DNA of 22,572 nt from ATZT02 sp964639395 (GTDB lineage Bacteria; Actinomycetota; Actinomycetes; S36-B12; UBA5976), in assembly GCA_964639395.1 (NCBI GenBank), contig CAZXCT010000014.1:1-22572 (forward strand), given 5' to 3'. Of the stretch, positions 15,009 through 21,811 are shown piece by piece. Within the stretch, counting starts at the first letter, position 1, and each line of letters begins with the position of its first letter. The notes beneath the pieces were generated by a model. It did not search any database, was not told the DNA's origin, and saw only the letters and a list, made by a program, of their open reading frames with translations. A program made the translations under genes and the position numbers.

Positions 15009-16154
15009 GTGCACCAATACTTTCCAAAAGTTTTAATAATAGGTGCTGGACAATTAGCTCGCATGATGATTGAGTCGGCTAGCCGACTCGGGATTGCGAT
15101 TCGGTTACTCGCGAATGATAAAGATGAATCTGCAGCACAACTGAATCAAGATAATATTTATGGTGATTATTCTGACCTTGCCACGGTACTTGCTGCGGTT
15201 GAAGATGTTTCAGTTGTAACTTTTGATCACGAGCATGTTCCATTAAAGATTTTGGAGCAAATCGAAAAGTTACAAATAAAAGTTAGGCCTTCAATAACCG
15301 CCTTAGCCTGTGCTCAAAATAAGATTCATATGAGAGAGACGCTAGCCGCGGCAAAAATAGCTAATCCCGACTGGCTTGCCACTAATTCAATTTCACAGGC
15401 ACAAGATTTTTTCTTAAAACATCAGCAGCAATTGATTTTAAAATCTGCCACCGGAGGTTACGACGGTAAAGGTGTTTGGGAGATAAATGAAGTCAAAGAA
15501 CTAAACGAATTTTTTAAAGATCCGGATCAAGTTTGGCTTTGTGAGCAAAAAGTGGATTTCAAAAGAGAGTTAGCCGTACAAGTCGTTCGAAGCCCCAGTA
15601 ATCAAGTTGTGGTTTATCAGCCGGTTGAAACAAGACAAAAAAATGGGATTTGCAATGAAGTAATTGCGCCAGCACCAGATTTGCCTGAGTCTCTAAATAT
15701 AAAGATTCAGCAGTTAGGATTGAAAATTGCTCAAACATTAGATGTAACGGGAGTATTTAGCGTTGAATTATTTCAAACTCAAACAGATGAAATATTTGTG
15801 AATGAACTTGCGATGCGGCCACATAATTCTGGCCACTGGTCCATTGACGGTGCGGTTACGAGTCAATTCGAGAACCACTTAAGAGCAATCTTAGATTTAC
15901 CGCTAGGTAGTCCAGCTCCAACTGCCAAATACACCGTAATGGCAAATATTTTAGGCGGAGATTTTGAAGATCTTTATCAACCTTATCTGCACTGCTTAGC
16001 GAGAGACCCACAATTAAAAGTGCATCTATATGGCAAGTCGGTGAAGCCGGGTCGTAAAGTTGGGCATGTAAACGTAAGTGGTAACAATTGGCAAGACCTG
16101 CTCGCAAGAGCCCGCCATGCTGCAGACTATTTCACAGGAACGATAACGGAGTGA
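15009..16154 (+). CDS. purK: 5-(carboxyamino)imidazole ribonucleotide synthase
   Basis: PurK is an ATP-grasp enzyme that uses ATP and bicarbonate to turn AIR into N5-CAIR in de novo purine synthesis. The 381-residue product opens with LIIGAGQLARMMIESASRLG, the PurK N-terminal loop. LKSATGGYDGKGVW is the ATP-grasp glycine-rich loop. CEQKVDFKRELAVQVVRS and NELAMRPHNSGHW contain the metal- and ATP-binding acids and the CAIR-site residues. The start is a GTG placed directly after the birA TAA with no gap; GGAG lies about 11 bp upstream, inside birA. The stop is 2 bp before the purE ATG. PurK's unstable product is used by PurE, so adjacency fits the pathway. Confidence 0.96.
   Translation: MHQYFPKVLIIGAGQLARMMIESASRLGIAIRLLANDKDESAAQLNQDNIYGDYSDLATVLAAVEDVSVVTFDHEHVPLKILEQIEKLQIKVRPSITALACAQNKIHMRETLAAAKIANPDWLATNSISQAQDFFLKHQQQLILKSATGGYDGKGVWEINEVKELNEFFKDPDQVWLCEQKVDFKRELAVQVVRSPSNQVVVYQPVETRQKNGICNEVIAPAPDLPESLNIKIQQLGLKIAQTLDVTGVFSVELFQTQTDEIFVNELAMRPHNSGHWSIDGAVTSQFENHLRAILDLPLGSPAPTAKYTVMANILGGDFEDLYQPYLHCLARDPQLKVHLYGKSVKPGRKVGHVNVSGNNWQDLLARARHAADYFTGTITE
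15072..15089. repeat. 18-bp perfect palindrome in 5' part of purK
   Basis: GAGTCGGCT is followed at once by its exact reverse complement AGCCGACTC. It lies about 63 bp into purK, across the codons for the E-S-A-S-R-L-G segment. The flanking bases do not extend the symmetry. With random sequence, fewer than 0.1 such palindromes would be expected in a window this size. Confidence 0.8.
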
Positions 16155-16156
16155 TT

Positions 16157-16642
16157 ATGAACAATCCTTTAGTTTCGATAGTGATGGGTAGTAGTTCTGA
16201 TGCAAGCACTTTGACGGATGCTATTGAATTGTTAAAAGAATTTGAAATTTCACATGAAGTGCAAGTTAAGAGTGCGCATCGTACGGCAGAAGAAATGTTG
16301 GAGTTTGCAAAAAATGCCCAAGGTAGGGGCGTAAAAGTAATTATCGCTGCTGCGGGTGGCGCGGCACACTTGCCAGGAATGCTCGCAGCTATGACAACTT
16401 TGCCAGTGATTGGCGTGCCAGTTGTCTTGAAGCATTTAGCCGGACTTGATGCGCTGCTCTCAATCGCACAGATGCCCGCCGGGGTACCTGTTGCCACGGT
16501 AGGAATTGCTAATAGTAAAAATGCTGCCTTGTTAGCAATTAGAATTTTAGCTATCTCTGATGAAGCCTTATCTAAAAAGTTAGCTAGTTATGCTCAGCAG
16601 CAAAAAGATTTAGTAAAAAAGCAAAATAAAGAATTGAATTAG
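16157..16642 (+). CDS. purE: N5-carboxyaminoimidazole ribonucleotide mutase (class I PurE)
   Basis: PurE moves the carboxyl group of N5-CAIR to C4, giving CAIR in purine synthesis. The 161-residue product has IVMGSSSD near the N-terminus, SAHRTAEEM with the catalytic His, IIAAAGGAAHLPGM, and GVPVVLKHLAGLDALLSI followed by QMPAGVPVATVGI. These are class I (bacterial N5-CAIR mutase) signatures. I chose the ATG at 16157 because the protein then begins right before the first strand and GGAG lies 5 bp upstream. A longer in-frame reading from 16088 only adds residues overlapping purK. The stop overlaps that of the convergent LCP gene by 4 bp (TTAG). Confidence 0.96.
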   Translation: MNNPLVSIVMGSSSDASTLTDAIELLKEFEISHEVQVKSAHRTAEEMLEFAKNAQGRGVKVIIAAAGGAAHLPGMLAAMTTLPVIGVPVVLKHLAGLDALLSIAQMPAGVPVATVGIANSKNAALLAIRILAISDEALSKKLASYAQQQKDLVKKQNKELN

Positions 16643-17613
16643 ACTTTATATTTTGGAAGTTCGCCGTTTTTAATAGCAGTTAATATCTCACTCGCTAGCG
16701 GCTCAACCGGCACTAACACAGCACCAACATCTTTAATCTCTCCACCTGACTCAACAGGAAGTGTTCCAGAATTAATCCCTCGCAAAGAAGATACGCCTAA
16801 CAAAAACATATCCCAGGCGTTGGTTTTACTATCTACAGTTAATGCGTCACCTAATTGCCAAGCAATTCTAAATTGCGCTACTGGATTTAGAAGTGTGCTA
16901 ATGCTTGAAGATTTTTTTGTAATTGCCTTAATAACCTCTTGTTGTCTCTCGACACGGCCCAAATCGCCGCGCGGGTCAGTGTAGCGGGCGCGGGCATACG
17001 CTAAAGCCGTTTTACCGTCAATCATTTGACAACCAGCGTTTATGTAAAGGCCGGATTTTTCATCGGCGAAATCTTGGGTAGGGCAAACTTCTATTTTACC
17101 AACGGCATCAACAAGCTTAACGAGCCCGACAAATCCCACCTCTAAAAAATGCTCAATTTGCATTTGTGAAAAGTTTTCAACAGTTAAAATAGAAAGTTGC
17201 GGACCACCAAATGCGTAAGTGGCATTGATCTTATTTTTTCTTACGTCTCTCTCACCGTAAGCTGGGATTTCCACTAATAAATCTCGCGGGAGGCTAGTAA
17301 GTGAAGTTCCGCCAAGTGATCCTGCGACAGAAAGTAAAATTATGGTGTCAGCGCGGGCGCCGTCGAATTTACCAAGCGGCACACCATCGAGCGCGGGGTC
17401 TTTTTTATCTGCACGAGAATCGCTCCCCATTAAAAGCCAGGTTTGCCCTACCGGTTTGGTTAGCTGTGGATTGGCGAGAACAACGTCTACCTTGTTAAGC
17501 CGAAAGTTGAATACGAGCATGAGAGTAACTAGCCAAACTAATAGCAACAGCAGGATTAGTTTTATTCGTCTTGCCGCGCCAGATCTAGGTTGATTTGCTA
17601 TAGGTTCGCTCAT
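16639..17613 (-). CDS. LCP (LytR-CpsA-Psr) family glycopolymer ligase
   Basis: LCP proteins act outside the membrane, moving lipid-linked glycopolymers onto peptidoglycan. The 324-residue product has a short basic N-terminus, one membrane helix at about 18-36 (type II topology) and an LCP domain at about 57-230. Motifs are GSDSR (63-67), RADTI (87-91), SLPRD (107-111), KINATYAFGG (128-137) and YARARYTDPRGDLGRVERQQ (206-225), which supply the expected polyphosphate-binding arginines and acids. Cys177 and Cys195 could form an extracytoplasmic disulfide. There is no C-terminal LytR_C domain, unlike the LCP protein at the right edge. AGG lies 5 bp before the ATG. It is divergent from the first GT2 gene, suggesting a role in attaching that cluster's product. 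Confidence 0.93.
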   Translation of the reverse strand: MSEPIANQPRSGAARRIKLILLLLLVWLVTLMLVFNFRLNKVDVVLANPQLTKPVGQTWLLMGSDSRADKKDPALDGVPLGKFDGARADTIILLSVAGSLGGTSLTSLPRDLLVEIPAYGERDVRKNKINATYAFGGPQLSILTVENFSQMQIEHFLEVGFVGLVKLVDAVGKIEVCPTQDFADEKSGLYINAGCQMIDGKTALAYARARYTDPRGDLGRVERQQEVIKAITKKSSSISTLLNPVAQFRIAWQLGDALTVDSKTNAWDMFLLGVSSLRGINSGTLPVESGGEIKDVGAVLVPVEPLASEILTAIKNGELPKYKV

Positions 17614-17640
17614 GATTACCTAGTAAAGACTAACTTGTAT

Positions 17641-17646
17641 TAGATT
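17641..17646 (+). promoter_or_regulatory. Candidate -10 box (TAGATT) for leaderless glycopolymer cluster
   Basis: TAGATT fits TANNNT and ends 8 bp before the ATG of the first GT2 gene, which has no Shine-Dalgarno sequence. The 41 bp gap must also hold the divergent LCP promoter, for which minus-strand TAGTCT about 13 bp before that ATG is a weak candidate. Confidence 0.4.
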
Positions 17647-17654
17647 GAACCATC

Positions 17655-18635
17655 ATGAGCCACACTTATCCAGCGGTAAGCGTAATAATGCCCATACTTA
17701 ATGAAGAAAGGCATTTAGCTAGCGCAATTGACAGAGTGCTCAACCAGCGATATCCAGCCGAAATTGAGATTGTGTTGGCGCTTGGGCCAAGTAAAGATAA
17801 AACTAATTTAATTGCCAAAGACCGGTCGCAACAATATTCAAATATTGTGCTGGTTGAAAATCCATCAGGTAAAACACCCGCGGCGCTAAATATTGCAATA
17901 AAAAATTCAAAGCACCCAATAATTGTCCGCTTAGATGGGCATGCGTTAATTGAAAGCGATTACATCCAATTGGCAGTTGAGACATTGCAGCAAACGCAAG
18001 CTGACAATGTAGGCGGAATTATGGATGCCCAGGGCACCACTTCATTCGAAAAGTCAGTCGCACGTGCCATGACTAGCAAATTTGGAGTTGGTAACGCCCC
18101 GTTTCATGTAGGTGGAGCAGCCGGTGAAGCATTAACAGTTTACTTAGGGGTTTTTCGCAGAGAAATTTTTGAAAAAGTCGGGTGGTTTGACGAATCATTT
18201 ATTAGAGCCCAAGACTGGGAGATGAATCACCGAATCAGAATTAATGGTGGAAAGATTTGGTTCAATCCTGATTTAAAAGTTACTTATCGCCCGCGGCCAA
18301 ACATATTTAGTTTGGCAAAACAATACTTTCAGTACGGACAAGGCAGAAGGCACATATCGCAAAGACATAGCGGGACTATTTCTTTGAGATATTTAACGCC
18401 ACCAGTGACAGTGATCGGAGTGTTGCTAGGGACGCTGTTAGCAATTATTGGCGCTTGGCAATCGATCAGTTTGTTGCGCTTTGGGTTTTTAGCACCTGCT
18501 AGCTACTTGACCGCGGTGCTGCTAGCGAGCATTGTCAATGTAAAAAATTTAGGCTTCAAAAGTGTGCTCTATTTACCTATAGTTTTTATCTGCATGCATT
18601 TTTGTTGGGGCGTTGGCTTTCTAAAGCCCCGTTAG
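17655..18635 (+). CDS. GT2 family glycosyltransferase with C-terminal membrane helices (ExoA-like)
   Basis: This is an inverting GT-A glycosyltransferase that probably extends a lipid-linked sugar chain at the inner face of the membrane. The 326-residue product opens with VSVIMPILNEERHLASAI, the nucleotide-sugar fold start. RLDGH at 92-96 occupies the DXD region, AQDWEMNHRI (185-194) is a variant of the catalytic ED motif, and FQYGQGRR (225-232) takes the place of QxxRW. Three hydrophobic helices follow at about 250-268, 272-292 and 302-322. The layout resembles succinoglycan-type ExoA enzymes. Donor and acceptor cannot be read from sequence. It heads a same-strand run with ABC exporter genes. 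Confidence 0.87.
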   Translation: MSHTYPAVSVIMPILNEERHLASAIDRVLNQRYPAEIEIVLALGPSKDKTNLIAKDRSQQYSNIVLVENPSGKTPAALNIAIKNSKHPIIVRLDGHALIESDYIQLAVETLQQTQADNVGGIMDAQGTTSFEKSVARAMTSKFGVGNAPFHVGGAAGEALTVYLGVFRREIFEKVGWFDESFIRAQDWEMNHRIRINGGKIWFNPDLKVTYRPRPNIFSLAKQYFQYGQGRRHISQRHSGTISLRYLTPPVTVIGVLLGTLLAIIGAWQSISLLRFGFLAPASYLTAVLLASIVNVKNLGFKSVLYLPIVFICMHFCWGVGFLKPR

Positions 18636-18639
18636 GCAT

Positions 18640-18645
18640 TAATCT
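18640..18645 (+). promoter_or_regulatory. Possible internal -10 box (TAATCT) before the Wzm-type gene
   Basis: TAATCT lies 31 bp before the TTG start of the permease gene, directly after the GT2 stop. It would give a leader of about 25 nt that includes the AGGAG at 18666-18670. It fits TANNNT but has no supporting -35, so it is weak. Confidence 0.25.
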
Positions 18646-18665
18646 CAAGACCTACCAACTGATTT

Positions 18666-18670
18666 AGGAG
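18666..18670 (+). promoter_or_regulatory. Ribosome-binding site AGGAG supporting a TTG start
   Basis: AGGAG lies 6 bp before the TTG at 18677. This ideal spacing, and the MKHLQALRLLVVRDLQIRY N-terminus it produces (standard for Wzm-like permeases), decides for the unusual TTG initiation codon. Confidence 0.7.
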
Positions 18671-18676
18671 TCAATC

Positions 18677-19438
18677 TTGAAGCATCTTCAAGCGCTCCGA
18701 TTATTGGTGGTGCGGGATTTACAAATTCGTTACGCCGGTACCTGGTTGGGTTACCTCTGGTCGTTGTTGGATCCATTATTTATGGCATTGATCTATTGGA
18801 TGGTCTTTACCGTGATCTTGGGTGCACGCGGAGTAGGGGAGCAGCCCTATTTACTTTTCTTGCTAGCCGGAATATTGCCTTGGGTTTGGCTGGCTAGTTC
18901 TTTGGGCGAGTCCTCTCGTTCACTAATCACAGAAAACCGGTTGGTGCGTTCTATTGCAATACCGAGAATGCTTTGGGTTATTAAGTCAGTAAGTTCAAAA
19001 GCGGTTGAATTCGTGTTGGCATTACCTATCTTGATTGCGCTAACTGTCATTTTCAAACAGACCCTTAACTGGGAAATCATTTGGTTTTTCGTAGCATTCG
19101 TTTTGCAATACTTACTTCTTGTCGGAATCGGATTAATTCTTGCTCCGTTAACTGTTTTGGCTCGTGATATGAAAAATATAATTCGGCTCTTAACCCGATT
19201 AGGTTTTTACCTCACTCCAATTATTTACTCAGTAGCAGATATTCCCGAGGCTGGGCAAAATCTAAGTTATCTAAATCCTATGACTGGGATTGTTACGCTT
19301 TACCGAGCTGGTTTTTGGCCACAAGGTGAGCAAATTATTGTGCCACTAATCGCGGCTATCGTCTGGTCTTTAGGCCTCTTTGTTATAGGAATATTCTTTT
19401 TTAAAAAGCTAGAAGCAACCGTACTAAAGGAGGTGTGA
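18677..19438 (+). CDS. wzm: ABC-2 type polysaccharide/polyol-phosphate export permease (Wzm-like)
   Basis: This is the membrane half of an ABC exporter that flips a lipid-linked glycan across the cytoplasmic membrane. The 253-residue product has the ABC-2 family's amphipathic N-terminal segment (RDLQIRYAGTWLGYLWSLLD) and about six hydrophobic segments, roughly at 28-48, 57-77, 110-127, 132-158, 170-188 and 225-245. DMKNIIRLLTRLGFYLTPIIY (about 165-185) and the NPMTGIVTLYRAGF loop are typical of RfbA/Wzm/TagG permeases. It starts at TTG with AGGAG 6 bp upstream. Its TGA overlaps the start of the ATPase gene (TGATG), which is its obvious partner. Substrate is inferred only from the neighbouring glycosyltransferase genes. 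Confidence 0.92.
   Translation: MKHLQALRLLVVRDLQIRYAGTWLGYLWSLLDPLFMALIYWMVFTVILGARGVGEQPYLLFLLAGILPWVWLASSLGESSRSLITENRLVRSIAIPRMLWVIKSVSSKAVEFVLALPILIALTVIFKQTLNWEIIWFFVAFVLQYLLLVGIGLILAPLTVLARDMKNIIRLLTRLGFYLTPIIYSVADIPEAGQNLSYLNPMTGIVTLYRAGFWPQGEQIIVPLIAAIVWSLGLFVIGIFFFKKLEATVLKEV
19426..19435 (+). promoter_or_regulatory. Full-length Shine-Dalgarno sequence for wzt
   Basis: AAAGGAGGTG is a complete complement to the 16S rRNA anti-Shine-Dalgarno core. It lies within the last codons of the permease gene. GGAGG ends 4 bp before the ATG at 19438 and only 1 bp before the overlapping in-frame GTG at 19435, so the ATG is the better start. Confidence 0.7.
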
Positions 19439-20181
19439 TGGATTTTGCAATTAAAGTTGAAAATTTAGGTATTAGATTTAATAGAAATCGAAAAAGAAAA
19501 TTCTCTATTCGAGAGATGATTTTGCAAACCAAAAACACCACGCCAAAAGGATCCTTTTGGGCACTGAAGAATGTTTCATTTGAAGTTAAACCAGGCGAAG
19601 CAGTTGGTTTGGTTGGAGCAAACGGGCAAGGGAAAAGTACGCTCTTAAGGATTATTGCGGGAGTTTTGATTCCAGATGTAGGAACCGTGCAAGTGAATGG
19701 TGGCGTCGCACCAATGATTGAGTTAACAGGTGGATTGAAATCTGATTTAACTGCGCGCGACAACATTTGGTTAGTTGCGGGTTTACATGGATTGAGTAAA
19801 AAAGAAGTTGCCCAAAAATTTGATGAAATTGTTGATTTTTCTGGTATCGGAGATTTCTTAGATACTCCGGTTAGACACTTTTCAAGCGGGATGCGAGTGC
19901 GGCTTGGTTTTTCGATAGTGACTTCCTTGAACGAGCCGATTTTATTAGTGGACGAAGCCTTAGCGGTAGGCGATGCAGAATTTAAAATAAAGTGCTACAA
20001 CAGAATGGAAGACCTACTAAATAAAGGTAAAACTTTATTTTTAGTGAGTCATAAAGAAGAGGATCTAAATCGTTTTTGCACGAGAGGTCTTTACCTAAAA
20101 AATGGTGAATTGCTAGTAGATGGCACTCTTACTCAAGCACTGAATTCTCATCTAAAGGATCAGGGTGCGTTAGATGGCTAA
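19438..20181 (+). CDS. wzt: ABC exporter ATP-binding protein for polysaccharide (Wzt/TagH-like)
   Basis: This ATPase powers the Wzm-like permease encoded immediately upstream. The product is 247 residues from the ATG at 19438; a GTG one codon earlier is also in frame. Walker A is GANGQGKS at about 60-67. The Wzt-specific stretch IGDFLDTPVRHFSSGMRVRL holds the signature FSSGM, and ILLVDEALAVGD is Walker B plus D-loop. VSHKEEDL supplies the switch histidine. It stops after the nucleotide-binding domain: there is no C-terminal carbohydrate-binding domain as in O9a-type Wzt, so chain-end recognition by this protein is not expected. This is as in galactan and teichoic-acid type exporters. The following phosphotransferase gene starts 8 bp inside this one. 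Confidence 0.93.
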   Translation: MDFAIKVENLGIRFNRNRKRKFSIREMILQTKNTTPKGSFWALKNVSFEVKPGEAVGLVGANGQGKSTLLRIIAGVLIPDVGTVQVNGGVAPMIELTGGLKSDLTARDNIWLVAGLHGLSKKEVAQKFDEIVDFSGIGDFLDTPVRHFSSGMRVRLGFSIVTSLNEPILLVDEALAVGDAEFKIKCYNRMEDLLNKGKTLFLVSHKEEDLNRFCTRGLYLKNGELLVDGTLTQALNSHLKDQGALDG

Positions 20182-20944
20182 ATATTCGATTTCACAAATA
20201 AAACAAATTGGTCAACCGCCCAGTGTGATGAATCGACGAGTCGCCGAACACTGGAGTGGCCCTAGCTACATGCGTAAAATTTCACCATATTTGAGTGCGT
20301 TGTTTTTAAAGTTCAATGTCGCTCCTACCGCAATCACTTGGCTTATGGTGCTTACCGGCTGGGTGGCAAGTTGGGTTCTCACACAGCCATTTATTTGGGC
20401 GGTGGTGTTGGTTGTTATTTTGGCGCAACTACAAATGCTGCTTGACTGTTCAGATGGTGAAGTTGCTCGCGTCAGTCAAAGGTATAGCCCAGCAGGGATC
20501 TTTGTAGATCGGATCGGGCATTACACAACTGAAGGTTTTTTTGCGGTGGCTTTTGGTTTAAGAATTTATCAAAACGGAACCCTAGAAGATTTGGTTTGGG
20601 GATTAGTGTTGGCATTAATTATTGTTTTTAATAAACTTTTAAATGATCTCGTGCATGTTACTAGAGCACTTAGCGGGCTTGATAAATTATCAGAAGATCC
20701 TCAAGTTTCTAAAGTTAATAATTATTTACTTCAAAAAATCAAAATATTATTTAGCTTTGTCCCGATTCATCGGGCTTTTCATTCAATTGAGCTCTCACTG
20801 ATATTTTTAACTGCAGCGATAGTTCAATATTGGTGGATAGCAGAATTTGAGCGCTGGACGCTGCAGGTACTGACAATTGGTGGCTTGGTAGTTCTGATTG
20901 GACATGCTTTGGCCATATTAAATTCAAATAGATTAAAGGGTTAA
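20174..20944 (+). CDS. CDP-alcohol phosphotransferase family membrane protein with atypical active site
   Basis: CDP-alcohol phosphotransferases join the phosphoryl-alcohol part of a CDP-activated donor to an acceptor alcohol within the membrane, as in phosphatidylglycerol phosphate or phosphatidylinositol phosphate synthesis. The 256-residue protein has about six hydrophobic segments. The family motif is at Asp91-x2-Asp94-Gly95-x2-Ala98-Arg99-x8-Gly108-x3-Asp112-x3-His116: every position is kept except the last Asp, the proposed general base, which is His. It overlaps wzt by 8 bp and is followed 3 bp later by a GT2 gene. It is therefore more likely to modify or anchor the exported glycan than to make bulk phospholipid. 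Whether it is active, and on which alcohols, is unknown. Confidence 0.85.
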   Translation: MAKYSISQIKQIGQPPSVMNRRVAEHWSGPSYMRKISPYLSALFLKFNVAPTAITWLMVLTGWVASWVLTQPFIWAVVLVVILAQLQMLLDCSDGEVARVSQRYSPAGIFVDRIGHYTTEGFFAVAFGLRIYQNGTLEDLVWGLVLALIIVFNKLLNDLVHVTRALSGLDKLSEDPQVSKVNNYLLQKIKILFSFVPIHRAFHSIELSLIFLTAAIVQYWWIAEFERWTLQVLTIGGLVVLIGHALAILNSNRLKG

Positions 20945-20947
20945 TTA

Positions 20948-21811
20948 GTGGGCGCAGAATTTGGTTGCGTAATTTTGACTCAAGGCAATCGCCCGCAGCA
21001 ACTACAAAAGGCTATAAATTCATGCCGTGGTCAAGCTGGGGTGAGTGTTGATTTGGTGGTAGTCGGCAATGGCTTCAATCCCGCAAATGTAACAGATGCA
21101 AAATCTATTTATCTTTCAGAAAATTTAGGAATTCCAGCTGGACGCAATGCCGGAGTCGCACATGTCATCGGGGATTACTTACTTTTTCTTGACGATGACG
21201 TCTTTATCCCTGATGAGGACTTTCTTATGCGAGCGAGTAACTATTTTAAAAACAATTTAAAAACATCTTTAGTGCAACCGCAGCCGCAAGACCCCACAGG
21301 TCTTGACACCCCTCGCAGGTGGATTCCGAGAATTCTGGTTTTAAATGAAAACAGATCTAGTAAGGCGTTCTCATTATGGGAGGGTGCAACTTTAGTCAGG
21401 CGAGAAGATTTCGAGAAGGTTAAAGGCTGGCCAGCTGATTTCTATTATGGCCATGAGGGTGTTGCGCTAGTTTGGAAGATTTGGAATCTAGGAAGGCAAT
21501 GTGACTACCGCGCTGACTTAGTTGTTTCGCATCCTTTAGCAGACCCAGCCGAGCGCCATAAGGATTTTTATTTTTACAATGCGCGAAATCGCTACTGGCT
21601 AGCAAGAAGATATTTGCCGATGGGATTTAGACAGTTATATTTAATTAATTGGTTTGTAATTTCAAAATTACGTTTGCGCAAAAACTCATCTGCCTGGACT
21701 GCCTGGAAGCAAGGTTGGAATGAAGGAAAACTCGATAGTGCACCGCTAGAAACTATTAAATTTATTACACTTTTGCGAATGTTACGTTGGGGAAGACTCT
21801 TAGTGGTCTAA
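20948..21811 (+). CDS. GT2 family glycosyltransferase, soluble or peripheral
   Basis: This 287-residue GT-A enzyme begins with GCVILTQGNRPQQLQKAI, has the SENLGIPAGRNAGV loop (57-70) and a clear metal site LLFLDDDVFIP with Asp82-Asp84. GHEGVALVWKI (168-178) supplies the probable catalytic Glu170, and the conserved HP at 195-196 follows. No membrane helix is evident; basic residues dominate the C-terminal 60 residues, suggesting peripheral membrane contact. The start is GTG with AAAGGG 7 bp upstream, 3 bp after the phosphotransferase stop. The general layout is that of rhamnosyl- or galactofuranosyl-transferases, but sugar specificity cannot be assigned. The stop overlaps the opposing LCP gene by 4 bp (CTAA). 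Confidence 0.88.
   Translation: MGAEFGCVILTQGNRPQQLQKAINSCRGQAGVSVDLVVVGNGFNPANVTDAKSIYLSENLGIPAGRNAGVAHVIGDYLLFLDDDVFIPDEDFLMRASNYFKNNLKTSLVQPQPQDPTGLDTPRRWIPRILVLNENRSSKAFSLWEGATLVRREDFEKVKGWPADFYYGHEGVALVWKIWNLGRQCDYRADLVVSHPLADPAERHKDFYFYNARNRYWLARRYLPMGFRQLYLINWFVISKLRLRKNSSAWTAWKQGWNEGKLDSAPLETIKFITLLRMLRWGRLLVV

Noticed and set aside
16132..16497. A 121-codon minus-strand frame opposite purE
   Set aside because: It is fully covered by the strongly supported class I purE gene and has no motif or start signal of its own.
19401..19766. A 121-codon minus-strand frame across the wzm/wzt junction
   Set aside because: It crosses two convincing genes on the other strand and includes the antisense of the Walker A region; nothing supports expression.
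21287..21305. Hairpin with 7-bp arms (CAAGACC / GGTCTTG) and a 5-base loop
   Set aside because: It lies inside the second GT2 coding region, has no following T-run and is short enough to occur by chance, so I do not call it a terminator.
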